Of a DNA stretch of 12,890 nucleotides, positions 7,944-12,890 are shown in pieces. Under the pieces are notes generated by a model. It was not told where the DNA came from, did no database searches, and worked only from the letters and a program-made list of their open reading frames with translations. How positions within the stretch are numbered: position 1 is the stretch's first letter; each line of letters begins with the position of its first letter. The position numbers and the translations under genes were made by a program. The stretch lies in NCBI GenBank assembly GCA_002391105.1, contig DGRT01000005.1, positions 1 to 12,890 on the forward strand, read 5' to 3'. The DNA comes from Lachnospiraceae bacterium UBA4381 (GTDB lineage: Bacteria; Bacillota; Clostridia; Lachnospirales; Lachnospiraceae).

Positions 7944-8294
7944 TTAAAATGCGTTCTTAATATGCTCTATCCTATCGCCTTCGATTCCTATCACATCGAA
8001 CCTTATATTAGTATCATCTATAACATAGCCATTACTTTTTAGATAGCTGAGGGCGCCGTTTCGGATTCTCTGCTGCTTCCTGCTATCTACAGCCTCAAAA
8101 GGATTTCCGCTATAAGAGCTGGCTCTGTACTTGACCTCTATAAAAACAAGAAAATGCTGATCCTGGGCTATCACATCTATCTCAGAAAATCTGGTTCTGT
8201 AATTCATTTCCAGCACTATATAACCGGCATCGCTCAGATAGTCAGCAACACGCTTTTCCCAATACGAACCAACTCTCCTCTTATTTTCTGACAT
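7944..8294 (-). CDS. yraN: YraN family protein (UPF0102), nuclease-like fold
   Basis: YraN proteins are small and widespread, have a predicted restriction-endonuclease-like fold, and are of unproven function. The 116 residues show the family pattern: G-x-x-W/E-x-x-VADYL with GYIVLEMNYR, then SEIDVIAQD, FIEVKYR and an RIRNGALSYL helix near the C-terminus. The E-I-D and E-V-K triads correspond to the acidic and lysine positions of the PD-(D/E)XK fold. The usual Gly before EID is Ser here (FSEID), a minor change. AGAAAGG at 8301-8307, 6 nt upstream, supports the ATG at 8294. It follows rnhB, the usual partner in Firmicutes, across a 135-bp gap. Confidence 0.9.
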   Translation of the reverse strand: MSENKRRVGSYWEKRVADYLSDAGYIVLEMNYRTRFSEIDVIAQDQHFLVFIEVKYRASSYSGNPFEAVDSRKQQRIRNGALSYLKSNGYVIDDTNIRFDVIGIEGDRIEHIKNAF

Positions 8295-8341
8295 ACATGT
8301 CCTTTCTACTATTTTTCACCAAATAATATCTATATGATGCA

Positions 8342-8374
8342 GATATCAAAAGAAGCTTTCCAAATCATACGATA
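8342..8374 (-). repeat. 33-bp block shared with the rnhB upstream region (copy 1)
   Basis: Read on the minus strand, this noncoding block matches 9259-9291 at 26 of 33 positions without gaps, including TATGATTT and AAAG. It begins 48 nt upstream of the yraN start. It holds ATCGTATGAT, one base off a perfect 10-bp palindrome that is intact in the other copy. Just downstream on the minus strand a loose TTGATA / TATTAT pair could be a promoter with a short 15-bp spacer. A shared operator or promoter is possible; chance is not excluded. Confidence 0.5.
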
Positions 8375-8429
8375 TCCGAATTACCGATTTAATCATTTAT
8401 TGATATTTTTGCTGATTATACTACATCCT

Positions 8430-9224
8430 TCAATGTATAAACTTTGTTATAAATGTTCTTCTATGTATCTCGCAAGGTCCTATATTCATAAGTGCATCGG
8501 TATGCTGCTTCGTTCCGTAACCGGCATTTTTTTCAAAGCCATACTCAGGAAACTGCTTTCCGTACTCTTCCATAAGTCTGTCTCTCGTTACCTTTGCAAC
8601 TATACTGGCTGCTGCTATAGCAAACGAAGTCGCATCGCCCTTAATAATGCTCCTCTGGGGAATATCCAGATCCGGAATAGGAAATGCATCCACCATAACA
8701 AGATCAGGTCTCACCTTTAATCCCATTACACTGTCACGCATGGAAAGGCTGTCTGCAAGGCTGATACCCTCTGAATCAATAAATGCAGCGTCCCTCATTC
8801 CAACTGCCCAGGCAACTGCATTTTTAGTTATCTCATCATATAACCTTTCTCTAACGGCAGCCTTGACCTGCTTGGAATCATTTACATACGGAATGATGCA
8901 GTCTCTTGGAAGTATAACAGCCGCAGCCATGATAGGTCCGGCAAGTGGTCCTCTTCCAACCTCATCCACGCCACAGATATACTGATATTCATCACCAGCC
9001 GAAAGATCATAGTGCTTCATCGCCCGCACTCTGCCAAGCTCCTCTCTACATTCCGCAGCAAGCTTTCCGGCACTGCTTAAGACCTTAGCAGCACCGGTTC
9101 TTGTGTCAGAAGAATACTTTTCTGCAAAAACCTCCAGAGCCCGCAGCTTATCATCTACCGCCAGAATATCCATATTTTTGATATTTTTAAATTCTTCTTT
9201 GATAATACTGAGACTTATCTCCAT
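8430..9224 (-). CDS. rnhB: Ribonuclease HII
   Basis: RNase HII cuts the RNA strand of RNA-DNA hybrids and starts removal of single ribonucleotides misincorporated into DNA. The catalytic core starts with CGVDEVGRGPLAGP (D87, E88), has VMVDAFP (D179), and ends its active site in ASIVAKVTRDRLM (D215). The C-terminal GYGTKQHTDALMNIGPCEIHRRTF is typical. Residues 1-80 form a helical N-terminal extension ahead of the core, as in many clostridial RnhB proteins. I chose the ATG at 9224 (264 residues) because GGGGGA lies 6 nt upstream. The alternatives GTG 9266 and ATG 9251 lack a ribosome binding site and would place coding sequence inside the conserved noncoding block at 9259-9291. A strong terminator precedes it, so it should have its own promoter. 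Confidence 0.96.
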   Translation of the reverse strand: MEISLSIIKEEFKNIKNMDILAVDDKLRALEVFAEKYSSDTRTGAAKVLSSAGKLAAECREELGRVRAMKHYDLSAGDEYQYICGVDEVGRGPLAGPIMAAAVILPRDCIIPYVNDSKQVKAAVRERLYDEITKNAVAWAVGMRDAAFIDSEGISLADSLSMRDSVMGLKVRPDLVMVDAFPIPDLDIPQRSIIKGDATSFAIAAASIVAKVTRDRLMEEYGKQFPEYGFEKNAGYGTKQHTDALMNIGPCEIHRRTFITKFIH

Positions 9225-9258
9225 ATTTGTCCCCCATTTCCAATCTTCCATATTAATG

Positions 9259-9291
9259 GATGTCACAAGTATCTTTTGAAATCATATGATA
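9259..9291 (-). repeat. 33-bp block shared with the yraN upstream region (copy 2)
   Basis: This block lies between the terminator of the preceding unit and rnhB, beginning 35 nt upstream of the chosen rnhB start. It matches 8342-8374 at 26 of 33 positions and contains the perfect palindrome ATCATATGAT (9281-9290). No strong -35/-10 pair stands out here, yet a promoter is expected between the terminator and rnhB. Confidence 0.5.
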
Positions 9292-9293
9292 TA

Positions 9294-9325
9294 AAAACAT
9301 TCGGGTTTAATAGCCCGAATGTTTT
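9294..9325 (-). terminator. Intrinsic terminator after the long signal peptidase gene
   Basis: There is a perfect 12-bp stem, AAAACATTCGGG (9294-9305) with CCCGAATGTTTT (9314-9325), and an 8-nt loop. On the minus strand the stem runs into TTTTTATAT. It sits 16 bp beyond the stop codon at 9342 and separates that gene from rnhB. The T-rich flank on both sides may allow it to act in either direction, but no plus-strand gene needs it. Confidence 0.92.
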
Positions 9326-9341
9326 AATCAAAATAGTAAGT

Positions 9342-10460
9342 TTAGTCAACTTTTCCAAAGCTTGAGAAAGGCGCAAGTCTTAGCGCAACCCTTCCGATTA
9401 TTTTTTCCCTCTTTATATTTCCAACATCAGCCCACCGGCTGTCACGGCTGTCATTTCTATTATCTCCCATGACAAAATATTCATCCTCACCCAGATATAC
9501 CGGATCTGATGCTATTCCGCTATCGAGAATTATTTCTTTTCCATAGCTTTCCACCAGAAGCGTATCATTTATATAGATATTACCATCCGGCATAATCTGA
9601 ACCTTCTCCCCCGGAAGACCTATAATCCTCTTAACATAGTATATTTCTTCATCACCTGCATAAGGGAATACGATAACCTCAAACCTCTTAGGATCACTAA
9701 AGTGATATGTAAATTTATCTACCCAGAGCTGATCACCGTTAAAAAGAGTATTTTCCATCGAGGATCCGTTTACAGTCGTTCTCTGTCCAACATAAGTTAT
9801 CATAAAATAACAAATAAGAATAACTATACCTATGTAGATTATAAGACTGAGAAGCTCCTTTACTATATTTACCTCATTAGGATCCTTTTTCTTCTTAACC
9901 TTCTTATAGTCAGGATTGTTATAATCCTCTTCAGTATAATCATCAGCCGGATCCTTTTCTTCTTCATCCTCATCCTGCTTTTCAGAAGAATCTGCTTCCT
10001 CAGAACTCTGGTTCTCTGAAGTTTTGGTTTCTGCAGCAGATGCGACAACATCTGAAGCCTCCTCAGATGAAGCTACAGTCTTTTCAGCAGCCTGAGATGC
10101 TTCCCCGGCAGAATTATCTTTGCCTTCTGATGGTTTAGATGCTGCTGATACTTCGGATGTATCAGTTACTTCGGACGTATCAGATACTTCAGACGCACCA
10201 GATACTTCAGATGTATCAGATACTTCAGACGCACCGGATACTTCGGACGCACCGGATACTTCGGATGTATCAGATGCTTCAGTATTATCATCAGTCTCAG
10301 CACCAAGTGCTTTTTTCTTCTTACGTGCTTCTTTTTCTGCTTTTTTCTTTTCTTTTAATTCCAGCTTCTGCTGTTTCTTAAGTTCTCTTTCCTCCTCATA
10401 GGTCATTTCCTCTGCCCATTTAGCGAAATCAGAACGTCTGTCTTCATCTTCAAATGCCAT
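9342..10460 (-). CDS. lepB: Type I signal peptidase with long cytoplasmic extension
   Basis: Type I signal peptidases cut signal peptides from secreted proteins on the outer membrane face. The catalytic part begins with one membrane segment (about residues 199-224). It has SSMENTL (nucleophile Ser234), YYVKRIIGLPGE (general base Lys277) and GDNRNDSRDSRWADVG (332-347). Ahead of it lie about 195 residues not found in ordinary signal peptidases: a charged helix rich in Glu/Lys (15-50), Ser/Glu/Val hexapeptide repeats (about 63-107), a Ser/Ala/Glu-rich stretch, and an acidic-to-basic juxtamembrane part (165-195). By topology this extension should be cytoplasmic. I chose the ATG at 10460 because AGGAGA (10465-10470) precedes it; an upstream in-frame codon at 10502 falls in rbgA. 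Total length is 372 residues, about twice the usual. The 10-bp gap to rbgA implies one transcript. Confidence 0.93.
   Translation of the reverse strand: MAFEDEDRRSDFAKWAEEMTYEEERELKKQQKLELKEKKKAEKEARKKKKALGAETDDNTEASDTSEVSGASEVSGASEVSDTSEVSGASEVSDTSEVTDTSEVSAASKPSEGKDNSAGEASQAAEKTVASSEEASDVVASAAETKTSENQSSEEADSSEKQDEDEEEKDPADDYTEEDYNNPDYKKVKKKKDPNEVNIVKELLSLIIYIGIVILICYFMITYVGQRTTVNGSSMENTLFNGDQLWVDKFTYHFSDPKRFEVIVFPYAGDEEIYYVKRIIGLPGEKVQIMPDGNIYINDTLLVESYGKEIILDSGIASDPVYLGEDEYFVMGDNRNDSRDSRWADVGNIKREKIIGRVALRLAPFSSFGKVD
10140..10274 (-). repeat. In-frame 18-bp tandem repeat inside the signal peptidase gene
   Basis: Seven or so degenerate 18-bp units encode alternating SEV and SGA/SDT triplets (residues about 63-107 of the product). 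Units are closely similar at the DNA level and keep frame, so gain or loss of units would only change the length of the cytoplasmic tail. This is typical of slippage-prone low-complexity coding sequence. Confidence 0.9.
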
Positions 10461-10470
10461 AGCGTCTCCT

Positions 10471-11319
10471 TTATATGTTTTCAGGCTTTTCCAGTGTAAC
10501 ACGCCCCAGATTACCGGATCTCATATCATCCACCAGAAGTCTGGCAGCCTTATCTATATCAGGCTCTCCGCCTTTTTTTATACATTTCTTATTATCTGCG
10601 ATAGCATATAATATCTCGTCACGTTTAACACCGTCTTTTATCATATACCTATCTGCAAGCACATTGCAATAATTTGTTTGCATAAAATCTATGATAAATG
10701 CAGCTATATCACGCATTTCCAGGATATCATCATTTATAGAGCCTATGGTTGCAATTCTGAGACCAATCTCAGGACTGTCAAACTTCGGCCATAATATACC
10801 GGGCGTATCCAGAAGATTTATATCTTTTGAGATTCTTATCCATTGATTACCCTTGGTAACACCGGGTTTATTTCCGGTCTTTGCAGCAGTTTTTCCAACA
10901 TAGGAATTGATAAAGGTGGATTTGCCTACATTTGGAATACCAACAATCATTGCCTTAACAGGTCTGGCGGCAATCCCCCTTCTCCTGTCTCTTTCTATCT
11001 TGTCAGCGGCAACCTCTCTTACTGCATTTGTAATCATAAGAGTTTGTTTCCTCACTCTGGCATCAATCGGAATAGCCTTTATCCCCTGTTCCTTAAAATA
11101 CTTTATCCAGCTTTCCGTAATCTGCGGGTCCGCCATATCGGCTTTATTTAATATTATCAGCCTTTTTTTATTATTAGCCAGGGTCTTAATATCCGGATTG
11201 GAACTGCTGAAAGGAATCCTCGAATCCAAAAGCTCTATAACGATGTCGCAGAGCTTTATATCCTCCTGCATCTTTCTTCTCGCCGCAGTCATATGTCCGG
11301 GGTACCAGTTTATATCCAT
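10471..11319 (-). CDS. rbgA: Ribosome biogenesis GTPase RbgA (YlqF)
   Basis: RbgA is a circularly permuted GTPase needed late in 50S subunit assembly. The permuted motif order is visible: G4 NKAD (58-61) comes first, then G1 GIPNVGKST (127-135), a GVTKG switch region (153-157) and G3 DTPG (171-174). The N-terminus MDINWYPGHMTAARRKM is the family signature, and LLDSRIPFSSSNP follows. A C-terminal helical RNA-binding domain fills the rest; 282 residues is the usual size. AGAGGAG at 11327-11333, 7 nt upstream, supports the start. In Bacillus the gene lies between rplS and rnhB; here a signal peptidase gene sits on each side of it. The nucleotide array upstream occupies its leader. Confidence 0.97.
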   Translation of the reverse strand: MDINWYPGHMTAARRKMQEDIKLCDIVIELLDSRIPFSSSNPDIKTLANNKKRLIILNKADMADPQITESWIKYFKEQGIKAIPIDARVRKQTLMITNAVREVAADKIERDRRRGIAARPVKAMIVGIPNVGKSTFINSYVGKTAAKTGNKPGVTKGNQWIRISKDINLLDTPGILWPKFDSPEIGLRIATIGSINDDILEMRDIAAFIIDFMQTNYCNVLADRYMIKDGVKRDEILYAIADNKKCIKKGGEPDIDKAARLLVDDMRSGNLGRVTLEKPENI

Positions 11320-11358
11320 TAAAAAACTCCTCTAATTTATCAAATAATACGACCTGAG

Positions 11359-11627
11359 TTATTTAAGCTTTCCTCTTTCTTTTATTGATAAGAACGATGC
11401 GCAATAATTATTTAAGCTTTTCTCTATCTTTTACTAATAAGAACGATATCCAATAATTATTTAAGTTTTCCTCTTTCTTTTATTGAGAAAAAAGAAATGC
11501 AATAACTATTTAAGCTTACCTCTTTCTTTTATTGAGAAAAAAGAAATGCAATAACTATTTAAGCTTACCTCTTTCTTTTATTGAGAAAAAAATATGCAAT
11601 AACTATTTAAGCTTACCTCTTTCTTCT
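11359..11627 (-). repeat. 49-bp tandem repeat array spanning the signal peptidase stop and rbgA leader
   Basis: Five consecutive units start at 11359, 11408, 11457, 11506 and 11555 (periods 49, 49, 49, 49, 48). A sixth partial copy at 11603-11627 is the coding end of the signal peptidase gene itself. Each unit holds TTTAAG[C/T]TT followed by a C/T-rich CTCTTTCTTTT-like stretch. On the minus strand every downstream copy resembles the gene's last codons, ERGKLK plus a stop. Units nearest the gene are almost identical (11506 versus 11555: one indel and one substitution), while those near rbgA are diverged. Units 3-5 can fold TTTCTTTT with AAAAGAAA around a short loop. There are no spacers, so it is not CRISPR. 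It fills nearly all of the 283-bp gap between the two genes. Confidence 0.93.
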
Positions 11628-12196
11628 TTGGGATAGATGCGATATATGATCTTCCCCTTGATTTCGGATTTCTGAACATTTCCATAATTAATAAAGCGGG
11701 AATCCTCACTATTGCTGGTATTATCACCTATCACAAAATATTCATCCTCTTTAAGCTTAATAGTTTCCGAAAGAACACCGGCTGAATTGATGTATGAATA
11801 AGACATCTCATCACTTGTGCGCTTACCATTAATTACAAGCCGCCCTGCAACAACTGATATAGTGTCTCCGGGAAGACCGACAACTCTTTTTATATCATAA
11901 TAATCCGTACTTCCTATCCTGACTATCGCAACTATATCATTTCTATGGATTCTGCCCATCTTGTAAGCAGCCTTATTTAAGATAAGCTCATCATCATTTG
12001 ATATGGTCTGTTCCATAGAAGGACCTGTCATGAAAACAGACTGAAGGCAGAACTCCGTTACACCAAAGCCAAGTATAATAGCCGCAAATATAACAATCAC
12101 GGTATTGGTAAGAGTATTAAAAGTCTTTTTCTTTACCGGCTTTTTCTCACCCTTCTTGCCTAAAGTATATTTAATAGAACCCTTTCTTTTCTTCAT
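11603..12196 (-). CDS. lepB: Type I signal peptidase, short form
   Basis: This is a second signal peptidase of normal size (197 residues). A very basic N-terminus (11 Lys/Arg in the first 24) precedes one membrane segment (about 30-49). Then come GPSMEQT (nucleophile Ser60), YYDIKRVVGLPGD (general base Lys103) and GDNTSNSEDSR (158-168), where the family usually has GDNRxxSxDSR; Thr replaces the first Arg. GGGAGAA, about 7 nt upstream, supports the ATG at 12196. It starts only 26 bp after the rplS terminator stem, so expression depends on read-through or on a weak promoter near 12261-12266 (TATAAT without a good -35). The last codons and stop form the first unit of the tandem array downstream. 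Confidence 0.95.
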   Translation of the reverse strand: MKKRKGSIKYTLGKKGEKKPVKKKTFNTLTNTVIVIFAAIILGFGVTEFCLQSVFMTGPSMEQTISNDDELILNKAAYKMGRIHRNDIVAIVRIGSTDYYDIKRVVGLPGDTISVVAGRLVINGKRTSDEMSYSYINSAGVLSETIKLKEDEYFVIGDNTSNSEDSRFINYGNVQKSEIKGKIIYRIYPKEERGKLK

Positions 12197-12222
12197 AATG
12201 CATTTCTCCCGAATTAAGAGAA

Positions 12223-12249
12223 AAACCGGAGGTCATAAACCTCCGGTTT
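12223..12249 (-). terminator. Intrinsic terminator after rplS
   Basis: There is a perfect 11-bp stem, AAACCGGAGGT (12223-12233) with ACCTCCGGTTT (12239-12249), and a 5-nt loop. On the minus strand it is followed by TTTTTCTCTT. It lies 24 bp past the rplS stop and would uncouple the abundant L19 transcript from the signal peptidase-rbgA genes. Partial read-through is likely, since the next gene starts so close. Confidence 0.92.
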
Positions 12250-12273
12250 ATTGTAAACTGATTATAGAGTAAT

Positions 12274-12630
12274 TTATTTGATAACCTCTTTAACCTTAGC
12301 TCTCTTACCAACTCTGTCACGAAGATAGAACAGCTTAGCACGTCTTGCCTTACCACGTCTAACAACTGTAACCTTCTCAACAAGTGGAGAGTTAACCGGC
12401 CAGGTCTTCTCAACACCAACACCGTTAGAATTCTTTCTAACTGTAAATGTCTGTCTTGCACCATGACCCTGAACCTTGATAACAGTACCTTCAAATACCT
12501 GTGTTCTGGTTTTCTCACCTTCCTTGATCTGAGCTGATACCTTAACAGTATCACCTACATTAAAATCAAGCTTGTCCTGACGAAGCTGTGCATCCTCGAT
12601 GCCCTTAATGATCTCTTCATAGCTCTTCAT
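12274..12630 (-). CDS. rplS: 50S ribosomal protein L19
   Basis: L19 sits at the 30S-50S interface of the ribosome. The 118 residues show the family sequence: GDTVKVSAQIKEGEKTRTQVFEGTVI, then GARQTFTVRKNSNGVGVEKTWPVNSPLVEKV and the C-terminal RRGKARRAKLFYLRDRVGKRAKVKE. GGAGG at 12638-12642 with a 7-nt spacer gives a strong start at 12630. Codon use favours frequent codons more than its neighbours, as expected for a ribosomal protein. It has its own promoter and structured leader, and a terminator directly after it. In relatives, trmD lies just upstream; here that would fall beyond the right edge. Confidence 0.98.
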   Translation of the reverse strand: MKSYEEIIKGIEDAQLRQDKLDFNVGDTVKVSAQIKEGEKTRTQVFEGTVIKVQGHGARQTFTVRKNSNGVGVEKTWPVNSPLVEKVTVVRRGKARRAKLFYLRDRVGKRAKVKEVIK

Positions 12631-12793
12631 AATAAAACCTCCAAAAAATGAAATATTTTTTCAGACGTTCTTGTATCAGATAAATATAATAGCCCAAGGG
12701 CCATTTGGGAAATACCTCAAACCTGCTTTAAACAAAAATATAAACCAAAGCAGTAATATTTCCGGTTACAGCGGACCGTCTTACTTTTGCAAC
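12631..12793 (-). promoter_or_regulatory. Structured 5' leader of rplS (candidate L19 leader)
   Basis: About 160 nt separate the inferred transcription start from the rplS start. On the minus strand, GGAAATA (12757-12763) pairs with TATTTCC (12708-12714). Inside this, CTGCTTT (12747-12753) pairs with AAAGCAG (12723-12729), forming a two-part stem with an internal loop. A further short stem, CCCAA/TTGGG (12705-12709 with 12693-12697), competes slightly with it. AGACG (12777-12781) can pair at long range with CGTCT (12663-12667). Firmicutes are known to carry a ribosomal L19 leader RNA in this position, probably for autogenous control. Membership in that family is inferred from location and structure only. 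Confidence 0.5.
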
Positions 12794-12799
12794 TTGTAT

Positions 12800-12828
12800 A
12801 ATATAACATAAGCAAAAATATAAAGCAA
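12800..12828 (-). promoter_or_regulatory. Extended -10 promoter of rplS
   Basis: The minus strand has TATATT (12800-12805) preceded by TGT (12806-12808), an extended -10. A 17-bp spacer leads to TTGCTT (12823-12828), which matches three of six -35 positions. Surrounding sequence is AT-rich. Transcription would begin near 12793. The extended -10 compensates for the weak -35, and the site lies immediately downstream of the palindrome at the window edge. Confidence 0.65.
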
Positions 12829-12834
12829 GCAAAA

Positions 12835-12890
12835 TTTTGTGACAAGGTGCCTGTCCCCCTGTCACAAAATGTGACAAGGGGACAGGCACC
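12835..12890. repeat. REP/MITE-like GC-rich palindrome at the window edge
   Basis: GGTGCCTGTCCCC (12846-12858) is the exact inverse of GGGGACAGGCACC (12878-12890). Between them, TGTCACA (12860-12866) and TGTGACA (12870-12876) form an inner stem. Together they make a 21-bp hairpin with one mismatch and an AAA loop. Upstream, TTTTGTGACA (12835-12844) could instead pair with TGTCACAAAA (12860-12869), so two exclusive folds exist. GTGACAAGG occurs twice in direct orientation (12839-12847 and 12871-12879). Base composition is unlike the AT-rich surroundings. The element may continue past the right edge. It could also act as a bidirectional terminator for the gene beyond. Confidence 0.85.

Noticed and set aside
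8334..8720. Plus-strand frame across the rnhB end and the rnhB-yraN spacer
   Set aside because: Most of it is antisense to rnhB, the protein is low in recognisable features, and it crosses the conserved noncoding block.
9225..9266. Longer RnhB starting at GTG 9266 or ATG 9251
   Set aside because: Neither codon has a ribosome binding site, whereas ATG 9224 has GGGGGA at 6 nt. The extra residues would be encoded inside the conserved upstream block.
10120..10401. Plus-strand open frame encoding Asp-Thr-Ser/Asp-Val-Ser repeats
   Set aside because: It is the reverse complement of the signal peptidase hexapeptide repeats. Repetitive DNA keeps several frames open by chance, and there is no start signal.
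11359..11602. 49-bp repeat array as a CRISPR array
   Set aside because: Units are head-to-tail without unique spacers, the copies diverge progressively, and there are no cas genes nearby.
12171..12554. Minus-strand 127-codon frame overlapping rplS
   Set aside because: It is out of frame with rplS, runs through the terminator hairpin, and has an Arg/Leu-rich composition typical of a shifted ribosomal protein gene.

Overview
The window is ordinary chromosomal core sequence of a low-to-moderate GC Gram-positive bacterium, most likely a clostridial Firmicute of the Lachnospiraceae type. This is inferred from protein motifs, strong AGGAGG-type ribosome binding sites, and two gene orders familiar from Firmicutes: rplS - signal peptidase - rbgA - rnhB - yraN, and der - plsY - gpsA. 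Every convincing gene lies on the minus strand, so transcription runs from high to low coordinates.

In transcription order, the right edge holds a GC-rich REP/MITE-like palindrome (12835-12890). An extended -10 promoter follows (12800-12828), then a structured leader of about 160 nt, rplS (ribosomal protein L19) and a strong terminator. Next come a short type I signal peptidase, a 49-bp tandem repeat array that includes the end of that gene, the 50S-assembly GTPase rbgA, a second signal peptidase with a long repeat-bearing cytoplasmic extension, and another strong terminator. rnhB (RNase HII) and yraN follow, each preceded by a related 33-bp noncoding block.

The middle is a tightly packed run: der (50S-assembly GTPase), plsY and gpsA (consecutive steps of phosphatidic acid synthesis: GpsA makes glycerol-3-phosphate, PlsY acylates it), scpA and scpB (kleisin and partner of the SMC condensin), a membrane-anchored metallophosphoesterase and a membrane-anchored L,D-transpeptidase. 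Start and stop codons overlap or nearly touch throughout, so these genes are probably co-transcribed and translationally coupled. They join ribosome assembly, membrane lipid synthesis, chromosome segregation and cell wall cross-linking.

The left end is a separate unit with a near-consensus sigma-A promoter (1104-1132): ilvH (acetolactate synthase regulatory subunit) and the first 156 codons of ilvC (ketol-acid reductoisomerase), for branched-chain amino acid synthesis.

I see no phage, CRISPR, toxin, defence or biosynthetic cluster and no tRNA or rRNA. The least explained items are the 49-bp array grown from the 3' end of the signal peptidase gene, the duplicated block upstream of rnhB and yraN, the terminal palindrome, and the extended signal peptidase.
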